From: an uncultured Sphingomonadaceae bacterium
Lineage (GTDB): Bacteria > Pseudomonadota > Alphaproteobacteria > Sphingomonadales > Sphingomonadaceae
Reading direction: 5' to 3'
Length of the DNA: 64,000 bases
Assembly: GCA_903871605.1 (NCBI GenBank)
Contig: CAIQHF010000038.1
Coordinates: 1 to 64,000, forward strand
Part shown: positions 8,885 through 17,056 of the stretch, piece by piece
How the letters are laid out: each line of letters begins with the position of its first letter
Numbering within the stretch: position 1 is the stretch's first letter
The notes under the pieces: model-generated
Databases searched by the model: none
Seen by the model: the letters and a program-made list of their open reading frames with translations, nothing else
Told to the model about the DNA's origin: nothing
Program-made: the position numbers and the translations under genes

Positions 8885-11118
8885 GTATGTTCGGTTTCGG
8901 CACCACCAACAGCCTGACGATGGACAAGCCGCATCCCGAAAGCCTGCTCGACAGCGCGGTCCAGGGATCGATCGGCCGTCCGTTCGATCGCATCGACGGC
9001 CCCAGCAAGGTTTCGGGCACCGCGACCTATGCGGCCGAATATCCCGTCGACAATCTGGCTTACGGATTTCTCGTCGGCGCGCGGATCGGCGCCGGTACGC
9101 TCATCTCGATCGACGCGGACGCGGTGCGTTCGATGCCCGGCGTGATCGACGTCGTGACCGACCTCGATCGCTTCATCCGCGTCGCGGGGCAGGGCGGCGA
9201 GACGCAGCCGCCGACGCAGGGCGTGAGGGACATAGCATTCATGGGCGAGATCGTCGCGATCGTGGTCGCCGAAAGCTATGAGGCGGCACGCGATGCGGCG
9301 CTGCGGCTGCCGGTGACGTACGAAGCGGGCGAGGGCGCCTATGCCTTCGCGGCCGCCCGCGCCAAGTCCTATGTGCCGCCCGATGGCGTCACACCGGCCC
9401 ATTTCAACCAGGGCGATGTCGACGCGGCGATGGCGGAGGCACCCGTGACGATCGACGCGACCTACGTCACGCCAAGCCAGAATTCGGCGGCGATGGAGCC
9501 GCATGCCTCGATCGCGGTCTGGGAGGATGACGGCTCGCTGACGCTCTACGGCGCCTATCAGATGCCGTCGACCGACGCGTCGCAACTCGCCAAATGTCTG
9601 GGCCTTTCGGCCAAGAAAGTGCGCATTGTCTCGCGCTATATCGGCGGCGGATTCGGCTCGAAGCTCGGCATCGCGCCCGAAAGCGTCGCAGCCGCCATCG
9701 CGGCGAAGCAGATCGGCCGGCCGGTCAAGGCGGTGATGGCACGACAGCAGGTGTTCGAGGCGACCGTGCGGCGCTCCAATACCGAACAGCGCGTTCGATT
9801 GGCCGCGACGCGCGACGGCAAGCTGACGGCAATCGGCCAGGAAAGTCTCGTCTCTAATCAGCCAGGCGAGGATTTTTTCGAGCCCGTCGGCATCGGTACG
9901 CACATGATCTATTCCGGCGAGAACCGGCTGATCACGCATGACCAGGTGCCGCTCAACCTCGTCCTGTCGGGATCGATGCGCGCGCCGGGGGAGGCGGTCG
10001 GCATGATCGGGCTCGAGTGCGCGATGGACGAGCTTGCGGAGAGGCTCGGGATGGATCCGATCGTGCTGCGCAAGACCAACGACGCGTCGGTCGACCCGGA
10101 AAAGGGCGTGCCCTTCTCCTCGCGCAGCCTGAGCCGGGCGCTCGACGAGGGTGCCCGACGGTTCGGCTGGGCGCGGCGCGCAGGACCGGGCGAAGCACGT
10201 GACGGGGAGTGGTTGATCGGGATGGGCGTCGCATCGGCGGTTCGCGGCAACATGCTGATGGAGTCCTCGGCGAAGGTCGAGCTCCGTCCCGACGGGACCG
10301 CGACGATTTCGTCGTCGATGACAGACATCGGCACCGGCAGCTACACGATCCTGGCGCAGATCGCGTCGGAGATCCTCGGATTGCCGGTCGATCGCATCAC
10401 TGTGGCGCTCGGCGACACCAACGACCCGCCTGCTGCGGGTTCCGGTGGGTCCTGGGGGGCAGGCTCGGCGGGTTCGGCGGTCTATCTCGCCTGCGAAATG
10501 CTGCGCGGCAAACTCGCCAAGGCGATGCGCGTCGAGGATTCCGCGCTGACTCTCAAGGATGGAATGGCGATCGGCAACAACCGCTCGTCGCCGATCGGCG
10601 AGATCGTCGGCGACGGGCTCGAGGCGATCGGCCATATCAAGCCGGGCAAGCAGGAGAAGGCTACCACCCAGGCATCCTTCGGTGCGCATTTTGCCGAGGT
10701 CGGCGTCAACCGCGTCACGGGGGAAGTGCGCGTCCGGCGCATGCTCGGCGTCTTCGCCGCAGGGCGCGTGCTCAACGCCAAGACGGCGCGGTCGCAATGT
10801 CTGGGCGGCATGACGTTCGGGATCGGCGCGGCGCTGACCGAGGAGCTGCTGCACGATCCGCGCAACGGCAAGCTCGTCAACCGCGATCTTGCCGAATATC
10901 ATGTGCCGGTGAACGCGGACGTTCCGCAGCTCGAGGTGCACTTCCTCAGCGAGCGCGACGTCCATGCCAATCCGATCCATGCCAAGGGGATCGGCGAGCT
11001 TGGTATTTCGGGCGCCGCTGCCGCGATCGCCAACGCGATCTACAACGCCTGTAAGGTTCGGGTCCGCTCGTTTCCGGTGACGCTCGACAAGCTCCTGCCA
11101 GGATTGCCGGACCTCTGA
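8881..11118 (+). CDS. Molybdenum hydroxylase, molybdopterin-binding subunit (PaoC-like)
   Basis: 745-residue catalytic subunit of a xanthine oxidase-family enzyme. The N-terminal part shows [18 protein letters not shown], followed by the cofactor-binding stretches [10 protein letters not shown] and [10 protein letters not shown]. The C-terminal catalytic Glu is E706 in [15 protein letters not shown]. PaoABC oxidises aromatic aldehydes to acids; close relatives also hydroxylate N-heterocycles such as isoquinoline, so the substrate is open. The ATG at 8881 overlaps the FAD-subunit stop. It ends the XdhC-to-Mo-subunit operon and is followed by a strong inverted repeat. Confidence 0.93.
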   Translation: MSMFGFGTTNSLTMDKPHPESLLDSAVQGSIGRPFDRIDGPSKVSGTATYAAEYPVDNLAYGFLVGARIGAGTLISIDADAVRSMPGVIDVVTDLDRFIRVAGQGGETQPPTQGVRDIAFMGEIVAIVVAESYEAARDAALRLPVTYEAGEGAYAFAAARAKSYVPPDGVTPAHFNQGDVDAAMAEAPVTIDATYVTPSQNSAAMEPHASIAVWEDDGSLTLYGAYQMPSTDASQLAKCLGLSAKKVRIVSRYIGGGFGSKLGIAPESVAAAIAAKQIGRPVKAVMARQQVFEATVRRSNTEQRVRLAATRDGKLTAIGQESLVSNQPGEDFFEPVGIGTHMIYSGENRLITHDQVPLNLVLSGSMRAPGEAVGMIGLECAMDELAERLGMDPIVLRKTNDASVDPEKGVPFSSRSLSRALDEGARRFGWARRAGPGEARDGEWLIGMGVASAVRGNMLMESSAKVELRPDGTATISSSMTDIGTGSYTILAQIASEILGLPVDRITVALGDTNDPPAAGSGGSWGAGSAGSAVYLACEMLRGKLAKAMRVEDSALTLKDGMAIGNNRSSPIGEIVGDGLEAIGHIKPGKQEKATTQASFGAHFAEVGVNRVTGEVRVRRMLGVFAAGRVLNAKTARSQCLGGMTFGIGAALTEELLHDPRNGKLVNRDLAEYHVPVNADVPQLEVHFLSERDVHANPIHAKGIGELGISGAAAAIANAIYNACKVRVRSFPVTLDKLLPGLPDL

Positions 11119-11128
11119 GCTGCCGCCG

Positions 11129-11162
11129 CGTGGACCGCGCTCAGATGCCGGTGCGGTCCACG
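11129..11162 (+). terminator. Stem-loop after molybdenum hydroxylase operon
   Basis: A perfect 10 bp inverted repeat (CGTGGACCGC / GCGGTCCACG) with a 14-base loop starts 11 bp after the Mo-subunit stop. There is no T-run after it, so it may be a weak or factor-assisted terminator or an RNA-stabilising hairpin. Confidence 0.45.
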
Positions 11163-11196
11163 GCGATCAACCAGGCCGAAGGCGGTAATCTGCCGA

Positions 11197-11250
11197 GACA
11201 AACGGCTTTTCCGAGCCCGTAGTTCGCGAGCGATGTCTGCGCCGTTTGTC
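11197..11250. repeat. 10 bp perfect inverted repeat, unexplained
   Basis: GACAAACGGC (11197-11206) and GCCGTTTGTC (11241-11250) form a perfect inverted repeat around a 34-base loop, inside the 267 bp gap before the PilZ gene. With the hairpin at 11129-11162 it makes this gap rich in potential RNA structure. No coding sequence was recognised in 11119-11385. Confidence 0.4.
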
Positions 11251-11385
11251 CGTCGCGGCAGGCGCTGCGCGATGCGTATTCCTACCTATCCATCCTCGTC
11301 AGACGGATTCACCTTATCCCAGCATAGAGGCCGGGACATGGGCTTCGTTGCCGGGTGGTGAGGCCCGGCCAATTCGGGTTGATGG

Positions 11386-11886
11386 ATGAAGGCACGCGAA
11401 CCTCGTACCAGCATGGTGCTGCCGGCCCGTATCCGATGGGACGGGCGCTGGGTGACAGCGACGGTGCGGAACCTGTCGCCACACGGATTGATGCTGTGCG
11501 CGACGCCGACACCGCCGGTGGGCTGCTATATCGAGGTGCAGATTCTCTCCGAGTTCATCACGGCGCGGTCGGTGTGGTGCGACCAGCATCGGTGCGGGCT
11601 GAGGTCGCGCGAGCGCCTTGACGTTAACCGCGTGCTGTCACGGAGCGACGGCATGGTCGCCAATGCGGGCGTCCTCGCGCTGGACCGGGCGACCGACCAG
11701 CGCCGCGAGTTCAAGATCAACAGGGGCGACCGCGAGGAGCAGAGCAGGCAGATTTCGTCCGCCATCCAATATCTGACGGCGCTTGCGGTTGCGGTTTCGG
11801 CGGCGGGAAGCCTGGGCTGGGAAGTGTATCAGACCTTGTCGGCGCCGATCACTGCGGTCGGCGCCCAACTCTCCAAACCGTTGTGA
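11386..11886 (+). CDS. PilZ-domain protein, putative c-di-GMP effector
   Basis: 166 residues. Residues 1-85 resemble a PilZ domain: an Arg-containing N-terminus (REPRTSMVLPARI) and the NLSPHGLML stretch that matches the (D/N)xSxxG part of the c-di-GMP site. The first half-motif is not a textbook RxxxR, so binding is uncertain. Residues after about 110 form a charged linker and then a hydrophobic, membrane-like helix (YLTALAVAVSAAGSLGW), suggesting membrane attachment. It stands 88 bp before a CHASE4/degenerate-GGDEF gene on the same strand, which supports a shared c-di-GMP function. Confidence 0.75.
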   Translation: MKAREPRTSMVLPARIRWDGRWVTATVRNLSPHGLMLCATPTPPVGCYIEVQILSEFITARSVWCDQHRCGLRSRERLDVNRVLSRSDGMVANAGVLALDRATDQRREFKINRGDREEQSRQISSAIQYLTALAVAVSAAGSLGWEVYQTLSAPITAVGAQLSKPL

Positions 11887-11974
11887 AGTAGCGATGATGT
11901 GCTTTTTCGGATCAACCCATCGTTCACTCCGGCCGCAGCTGACGCGTGCCGACCTTCGCCCTCGGAGCCGTTGA

Positions 11975-13417
11975 ATGCGATCGAAACCCGTCTCCATGCT
12001 CCCCAATGTGGGGTCCGCGCATCCGCTGAGCGGCGTCCGGATCGCCGGCCGGGACTTTTTCTGGCCGCTCGCGATCATCGGCGGGCTGACGCTGCTGATC
12101 CTCACCGTCGGGACGCATTTCGCGGTCCAGGCGTTCAATCGGTCGAGCGAGATCCGCGAGCAAATTCTCGCGGTCAACGGGATCGATCAGCGGATCGACG
12201 AGGTTGCCCACATGGTGGTCCCCCAGGTCGACTGGGACGAAGCCGTCGCCAAGCTCGACGTCGCCTTCGATCCCAAATGGGCGGCCGACAATATCGGCAA
12301 GTTCCTCTATCAGACCGACGGCTTTGACCGCAGCTTCGTGCTCGACGCGTCGGATCGCCCGATCTCGGCCGCGGAGCAAGGCTCGGCCGCGCCGCTCGCC
12401 AGCTACAACGGCTTTGCGCCGCTTGTCGGCTCGGTGATCGCGAAGGTGCGCGGCCTCGAGCTGGCGCGCCCGCCATTTCCCGCCGTGCCATCCGGCACGA
12501 TGGTCTCGCATCCTATCCAGGCGAGCGTGCTCAAAACCGTTGGGGGAAGGATCGCGATCCTGACGGCGACGCTCGTGCAACCCGATTTCGGCCGGGCGCT
12601 GCCGCGGGGCGCGCGTTCGCCGATCGTCATAACCGAGATGATCGTCGATCCGGCGTTTCTCGAGCTGTTCTCCAGGCGGTTTCTTCTCGAGCATCTGCAC
12701 GTCCGCATGCCGGGAGAGCACCACGTCGCCGGCGAATCCGAGATCGCGACGCGGGACGACCAGGGCAGGCTCCTCGGCTACCTGGCGTGGCGGCCGCTCA
12801 ATCCGGGGTATCTGATGTTGCGCAACTTCCTGCCGCCGGTGTCGTTCGTCGGCGCAGCGCTCATCCTCGTCGCCCTTTTCCAACTGCGCCGTGTGCAGAA
12901 CGTCGCCGCTGAGCTGATCAGGCGCGAGGCGCACAGCCGGGCGGTCGCGTTCCACGATCCGCTGACCCGGATGCCCAACGAGGCCTTCTTCCGCGAGGCG
13001 ATCGCAGCGCGCTATGGCGATTCGGAGGATGCGGTCCCGGCATCGATCGTCCATCTGGTTGACGTCCGGAATCTCGCGCCGACATGCGCGAGCCTGAGCG
13101 ACGACGGCGCCGACGAACTGGTCGACGAGCTCGCGCTGCGCCTGTGCGAGCTGTGCCCCGACGATGGCGTTCTGGCCAGGATTTCCGCCGAGCAATTCGG
13201 CTTTCTGCTGCGCTGGTCCTCGCACAAGGAGACCGCGCGCTTCGTGGCGCGGATATCGGAGGCGGTCGCCAAGCCCATCGCCGTCGATGACATCAGCGTG
13301 CGGTTGGGATGTTCGATCGGCAGCGCGCAGCTTGCCTCGGGCAAGGATGCGCGCGACATCCTGCGCGCCGCGACGCGCAACCTCTACCGCACGATCGAGA
13401 TGGCGCGCGTGATGTGA
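11975..13417 (+). CDS. CHASE4 sensor protein with degenerate GGDEF domain
   Basis: 480 residues. One membrane helix near 27-50 and another near 290-310 bracket a periplasmic region that looks like CHASE4 (EVAHMVVPQVDWDEAV is characteristic). The cytoplasmic part aligns with GGDEF (HDPLTRMPNEAFF at its start, RISAEQFGFLL where RxGGDEF should be). The metal- and GTP-binding Gly-Gly-Asp is lost, so cyclase activity is unlikely; it may bind GTP or c-di-GMP as a sensor or act through dimerisation (inference). No EAL domain is present. The ATG at 11975 has GGAG upstream. It converges with the LysR gene. Confidence 0.82.
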   Translation: MRSKPVSMLPNVGSAHPLSGVRIAGRDFFWPLAIIGGLTLLILTVGTHFAVQAFNRSSEIREQILAVNGIDQRIDEVAHMVVPQVDWDEAVAKLDVAFDPKWAADNIGKFLYQTDGFDRSFVLDASDRPISAAEQGSAAPLASYNGFAPLVGSVIAKVRGLELARPPFPAVPSGTMVSHPIQASVLKTVGGRIAILTATLVQPDFGRALPRGARSPIVITEMIVDPAFLELFSRRFLLEHLHVRMPGEHHVAGESEIATRDDQGRLLGYLAWRPLNPGYLMLRNFLPPVSFVGAALILVALFQLRRVQNVAAELIRREAHSRAVAFHDPLTRMPNEAFFREAIAARYGDSEDAVPASIVHLVDVRNLAPTCASLSDDGADELVDELALRLCELCPDDGVLARISAEQFGFLLRWSSHKETARFVARISEAVAKPIAVDDISVRLGCSIGSAQLASGKDARDILRAATRNLYRTIEMARVM

Positions 13418-13463
13418 CGCCACCGACGCGTTGGCGGCGGGCGGGGCGGTCGCTCAGGCGACG

Positions 13464-14402
13464 TCAGGCGGCCAGCTGCGCCGCCAGGCGATCGGCGAAG
13501 CGCGCGATCAGCCAGCTCCGCACCATCCCGATCGTCGGATCGGCCAGATCCTCGGGCCGAAGCTTGAGATAGTATCCGAAGCCGTCGTTGATCACCGCGT
13601 TATAGGGCGCGCACAGTCGGCCCGATGCGATTTCCGGCGCGAACATGTCGATGTCGGCGAGCGCCACGCCGTCGGAGTGCATCGCATAATGGACCGCAAG
13701 CGAATTGGCATCGAAGGCGAGCCCGCGATCGACGTCGAGCGCGATCCGGCACTGGTTGGCATAGGTGCTCCACAGCAACCCGCGCGGCTGACCCTCCAGC
13801 TTGACGTGAAGCAGGTCGTTGTCGGCGAGGAACCGCGCGAGCGGCTTGCCGCGGTGGCGCTCGGCGACGGCGGGTGAGCAGACCGGCGCGACGCGCACCA
13901 TCCACAGCAGATCGGTCACGCGATCGTCGATATTGGGGCGGTCGAACACGATCGCCATGTCGGTCTCATGGCCGGGCAGGCCGATCGTGTGCGAGCTGGA
14001 AATGTCGATGCGGATGCCGGGATGCTCGGCATGGAAGGCCTGGAGCATCGGCATCACCACCTGCTGCAGCAGCGACGGTGGCACATGGATGCGGATCGGG
14101 CGGCCCGCCTGCGGATCGAGGCAGATCGCATTGATCGTCTGTTCGATGCGATCGAACGACTTGCTGACCTCGGGCAGCAGCGCCTGGCCGGCCGCGGTGA
14201 GCGCCAGCGTCGGGCCCGAGCGATCGAACAGCTTTTGGCCGAGCAGATCCTCGAGGCTGATGATGTGCCGGCTGACCGCGCTCTGCGAGACGTTGAGCGC
14301 CTGCGCGCCGGCGGTAAAGCTCAGTCGCTGCCCGACGGCGTCGAAGGCGCGGAGCGCATTGAGCGGAAGCCATCGGCGGTTGACGGGCTGCGTCCTGGCC
14401 AT
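13464..14402 (-). CDS. LysR family transcriptional regulator (GcvA-like)
   Basis: 312-residue LysR-type regulator. The winged helix-turn-helix lies at residues 14-70 (LRAFDAVGQRLSFTAGAQAL, NVSQSAVSRHI). The rest is the periplasmic-binding-like effector domain. The WLPLNALRAFDA start is typical of the GcvA subgroup, which often controls amino-acid or amine catabolism. It diverges from the Rieske-sarcosine oxidase operon across a 192 bp gap, so it is the likely activator of that operon, with the N-methylated substrate or a product as inducer (inference). A T-N11-A palindrome lies 19 bp upstream of its start. Confidence 0.92.
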   Translation of the reverse strand: MARTQPVNRRWLPLNALRAFDAVGQRLSFTAGAQALNVSQSAVSRHIISLEDLLGQKLFDRSGPTLALTAAGQALLPEVSKSFDRIEQTINAICLDPQAGRPIRIHVPPSLLQQVVMPMLQAFHAEHPGIRIDISSSHTIGLPGHETDMAIVFDRPNIDDRVTDLLWMVRVAPVCSPAVAERHRGKPLARFLADNDLLHVKLEGQPRGLLWSTYANQCRIALDVDRGLAFDANSLAVHYAMHSDGVALADIDMFAPEIASGRLCAPYNAVINDGFGYYLKLRPEDLADPTIGMVRSWLIARFADRLAAQLAA

Positions 14403-14420
14403 CGTCGTCGCCTCGCTGTG

Positions 14421-14433
14421 TGCGTTGCTCGCA
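14421..14433. promoter_or_regulatory. Candidate LysR box (T-N11-A)
   Basis: TGCG-TTGCT-CGCA is a T-N11-A inverted repeat in the gap between the LysR gene and the Rieske operon, close to the LysR start. The position would suit negative autoregulation plus activation of the divergent operon. Confidence 0.4.
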
Positions 14434-14594
14434 TACAGCGCGTTTCGAGCGCCGATGCAACCGCGCGACGGGCCCGCGCGGCGGCGGCGGCAGCGACGGC
14501 CTTCCAGATTTAGACATGCCATCATGCCCAAATGCGATTTTCGGAGGCGCGTCGGACCGTGCAAGCTGGTGCCCGGCTTTTCGAGGAGGATCGG

Positions 14595-15800
14595 GTGGAC
14601 CTGGGGCGTATCTCGGCATTGCTGCACGCGCGCCCCGCGGGCCATTCGCTCCCGCAGGGCCTCTATATCGACGACGAGGCGTTCGACTTCGACATGGCCG
14701 CGATCTTCGGCCAGACTTGGCTGTTCGCCGGGTTCGAGGCCGAGGTCCGCAACCCCGGCGACTATATCGCGCTCACCATCGGGCGCTGGCCAGTGCTGAT
14801 CGTTCGCGATCGCGACGGCGAGCTGCACGCCTTCCACAACAGCTGCCGGCATCGCGGCTCGATCCTCTGCCAGCCGGGGCGCGGCAGCGCGGCGCGTCTC
14901 GTCTGTCCCTATCATCACTGGACCTACGGGCTCGATGGACGGCTGCTCGCCGCCAGCCGGATGCCGAACGATTTCCGCAAGGCCGATCATGGCCTCAGGC
15001 CGGTGCATATCGCCGCGATCGCCGGCGCGATCCTGATATGCCTCGCCGAGACACCGCCCGATATCGAGACGATGCGGCGCGAGCTCACCCCACTGCTCGC
15101 CCCGCACGGGCTCGCCAGCGCCAAGCTCGCCGTCCAGTCGACGCTGGTCGAGAGGGCCAATTGGAAGCTGGTGATGGAGAATGGCCGCGAATGCTATCAT
15201 TGCGCGACCGGCCACCCGGAGCTGTCGCGGACCTTCCCGGCCAACGCCTCGGCCTATTTCGACCTCGACCGGGACCATTCGCAGGCGTTCGAGGCGCGCA
15301 TGGCCGCTCTCGGCGTGCCGATGGGGCCGGCGGGCGAGGATTGGTGGCAGGCGGTGCGCTTCCCGCTCAACGCGGGCATGGTGGCGATGACCAGCGACGG
15401 CCGGTTCGCGGTCGACAGGCTGATGTATGAGGCCGGCGGCGGCGATACCGGCTCGATGCGATGGGCGCTCGAACCCAATCATTTCTGCCACTCGACGGGC
15501 GACCACAGCTTCGCCTTCGTCGCGATGCCCGTGTCGGCGATGGAGACGCACGTCGTCTCCAAATGGCTGGTCCACGAGGATGCGGTGGAGGGCGTCGATT
15601 ATGATATCGCGACGCTGACCGACCTGTGGACGCGCACCAACCTGCAGGACCGCGACTTCGCCGAGAACAACCAGCTCGGTATATTGTCGCCGGGCTATGC
15701 GCCCGGGCCGTACAGCCCCGATGCCGAATCGCTGACGCTGCGCTTCGTCGACTGGTATTGCGCGACCGCCGCAGCCTATCTCGATCGCGTGTCGGCATGA
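14595..15800 (+). CDS. Rieske non-haem iron oxygenase, N-demethylase type (alpha subunit)
   Basis: 401-residue ring-hydroxylating-type oxygenase. The Rieske cluster ligands are CRH (C84, H86) and CPYHH (C104, H107). The mononuclear iron site includes H202 and H207 in NGRECYHCATGHPELS and probably the Asp in LQDRDFAENNQ. CYHC with a Glu bridge and the HPELS sequence are features of betaine-demethylating enzymes (stachydrine demethylase Stc2, glycine betaine GbcA) rather than arene dioxygenases. It should strip a methyl group from a quaternary or tertiary amine as formaldehyde. The GTG at 14595 follows GAGGAGGA; an ATG at 14532 is the alternative. No beta subunit and no classical reductase gene are adjacent. 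Confidence 0.9.
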   Translation: MDLGRISALLHARPAGHSLPQGLYIDDEAFDFDMAAIFGQTWLFAGFEAEVRNPGDYIALTIGRWPVLIVRDRDGELHAFHNSCRHRGSILCQPGRGSAARLVCPYHHWTYGLDGRLLAASRMPNDFRKADHGLRPVHIAAIAGAILICLAETPPDIETMRRELTPLLAPHGLASAKLAVQSTLVERANWKLVMENGRECYHCATGHPELSRTFPANASAYFDLDRDHSQAFEARMAALGVPMGPAGEDWWQAVRFPLNAGMVAMTSDGRFAVDRLMYEAGGGDTGSMRWALEPNHFCHSTGDHSFAFVAMPVSAMETHVVSKWLVHEDAVEGVDYDIATLTDLWTRTNLQDRDFAENNQLGILSPGYAPGPYSPDAESLTLRFVDWYCATAAAYLDRVSA

Positions 15801-17056
15801 GCGACGAGGCGCCGCCACGCTGGCATGCCGAGACGCTCGCGGTGCGTGCGGGCTATGACCCGTCGGAGGCGGCCAACGCCGCCAAGCCACCCATCTACAT
15901 GAGCTCGACCTTCGCCTATGCCTCGGCGCGGCAGGCCAAGGACATTCACGAGGCCTATTTCGACGGCACCGGCCCGGAGGTGGGCCGCACCGCGCACATC
16001 TATGCGCGGCTCGGCCATCCCAATCTCGACATGGTCGAGACGCGGCTTGCAGCGCTAGACGGCGCCGAGGCCGCGGCAGTGTTCAACAGCGGCATGGCGA
16101 CGCACAGCGCGATCGCGCTGGCGCATCTGCGGCCAGGCGACAGCATGGTGTTCAGCCGCCCGATCTATGGCGGCACCAATGGCCTCTACACCGGGCTGAT
16201 GCCCGACTTCGGTGTCCATCATGCGACCTTCACCGATGGCTGCGACCGCGACGACGTGATGGCGGCGGTCGATCGCGCGCTTGCGCTCGGGCCGCTCCGG
16301 CTGATCCTGATCGAGAGCCCCGCCAATCCGACCGCGGCGATCGTCGACGTCGCGATGATCGTCGCGATCGCCGACGCGATCGGCGCGCGCGGGGGGGCGC
16401 GCCCGTTGGTCGTGATCGACAACACGCTGCTCGGCCCGCTCATGCAGCGCCCGATCGCGCTCGGCGTCGATCTGTGCATGACGTCGCTCACCAAATATTG
16501 CGGCGGCCACAGCGATCTACTTGCGGGCGGGGTGTCGGGGCGCGCGGCGCTGGTCGGGCCGCTGCGGCTGCTGCGCACGACGCTCGGCAGCCATCTCGAT
16601 CCCTATACGAGCTGGCTGCTTCTGCGGTCGATGGAGACGGTGCACCTGCGCGCCGAGCGCGCGATGGAGAATGCGCGGCGGGTCGCCGAGTTTCTGCGCG
16701 CGCATCCCAAGGTCGCCGAGATCACCTATCTCGGATTCCTCGCCGACGGCACGCGCGAGCGCGCCGTCTATGATCGCCAGTGCAGCGCGGCGGGATCGAC
16801 CTTCTCGTTTGCGGTGAAAGGCGGCGAGGCGGAGGCATTCCGTTTCCTCGACGCGCTGCGGCTGCTGCGGTTCGCGGTCAGCCTGGGCGGATCCGAGACG
16901 CTGATCACGCATCCCGCGACGACGACGCATTATGCGCTCCAGCCGCAGGAGCGGATCGCGGGCGGCATCACCGATGCGACGCTGCGCCTGTCGGTCGGGA
17001 TCGAGCATGTCGACGATCTGATCGCCGACCTGTCGCGCGCACTGGACGCGATATGA
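15797..17056 (+). CDS. Cystathionine gamma-synthase family PLP enzyme
   Basis: 419-residue PLP enzyme of the Cys/Met metabolism family (fold type I). The internal aldimine Lys is in MTSLTKYCGGHSD, the cofactor-stacking region in FNSGMATHSA and the active-site loop in SLGGSETLITHPATTTH. Where methionine gamma-lyase carries its special Cys this protein has YGGTNG, as in cystathionine synthases and lyases, so it is not a canonical methionine gamma-lyase. The gene overlaps the Rieske gene (ATGA) and the next flavoprotein gene, so it works in the same pathway. A gamma-elimination or replacement on the demethylated amino acid is the simplest guess (inference). Confidence 0.88.
   Translation: MSDEAPPRWHAETLAVRAGYDPSEAANAAKPPIYMSSTFAYASARQAKDIHEAYFDGTGPEVGRTAHIYARLGHPNLDMVETRLAALDGAEAAAVFNSGMATHSAIALAHLRPGDSMVFSRPIYGGTNGLYTGLMPDFGVHHATFTDGCDRDDVMAAVDRALALGPLRLILIESPANPTAAIVDVAMIVAIADAIGARGGARPLVVIDNTLLGPLMQRPIALGVDLCMTSLTKYCGGHSDLLAGGVSGRAALVGPLRLLRTTLGSHLDPYTSWLLLRSMETVHLRAERAMENARRVAEFLRAHPKVAEITYLGFLADGTRERAVYDRQCSAAGSTFSFAVKGGEAEAFRFLDALRLLRFAVSLGGSETLITHPATTTHYALQPQERIAGGITDATLRLSVGIEHVDDLIADLSRALDAI

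Noticed and set aside
8806-10980. 724-codon open frame on the minus strand opposite the Mo subunit gene
   Set aside because: It is Arg/Asp/His-rich, resembles no protein family and mirrors a clear PaoC-like gene; high-GC codon use leaves the antisense frame open.
11924-13423. 499-codon minus-strand open frame opposite the CHASE4 gene
   Set aside because: Low-complexity Arg/Asp/Glu composition and no family motifs; the plus strand has a ribosome site, membrane helices and a CHASE4 pattern.
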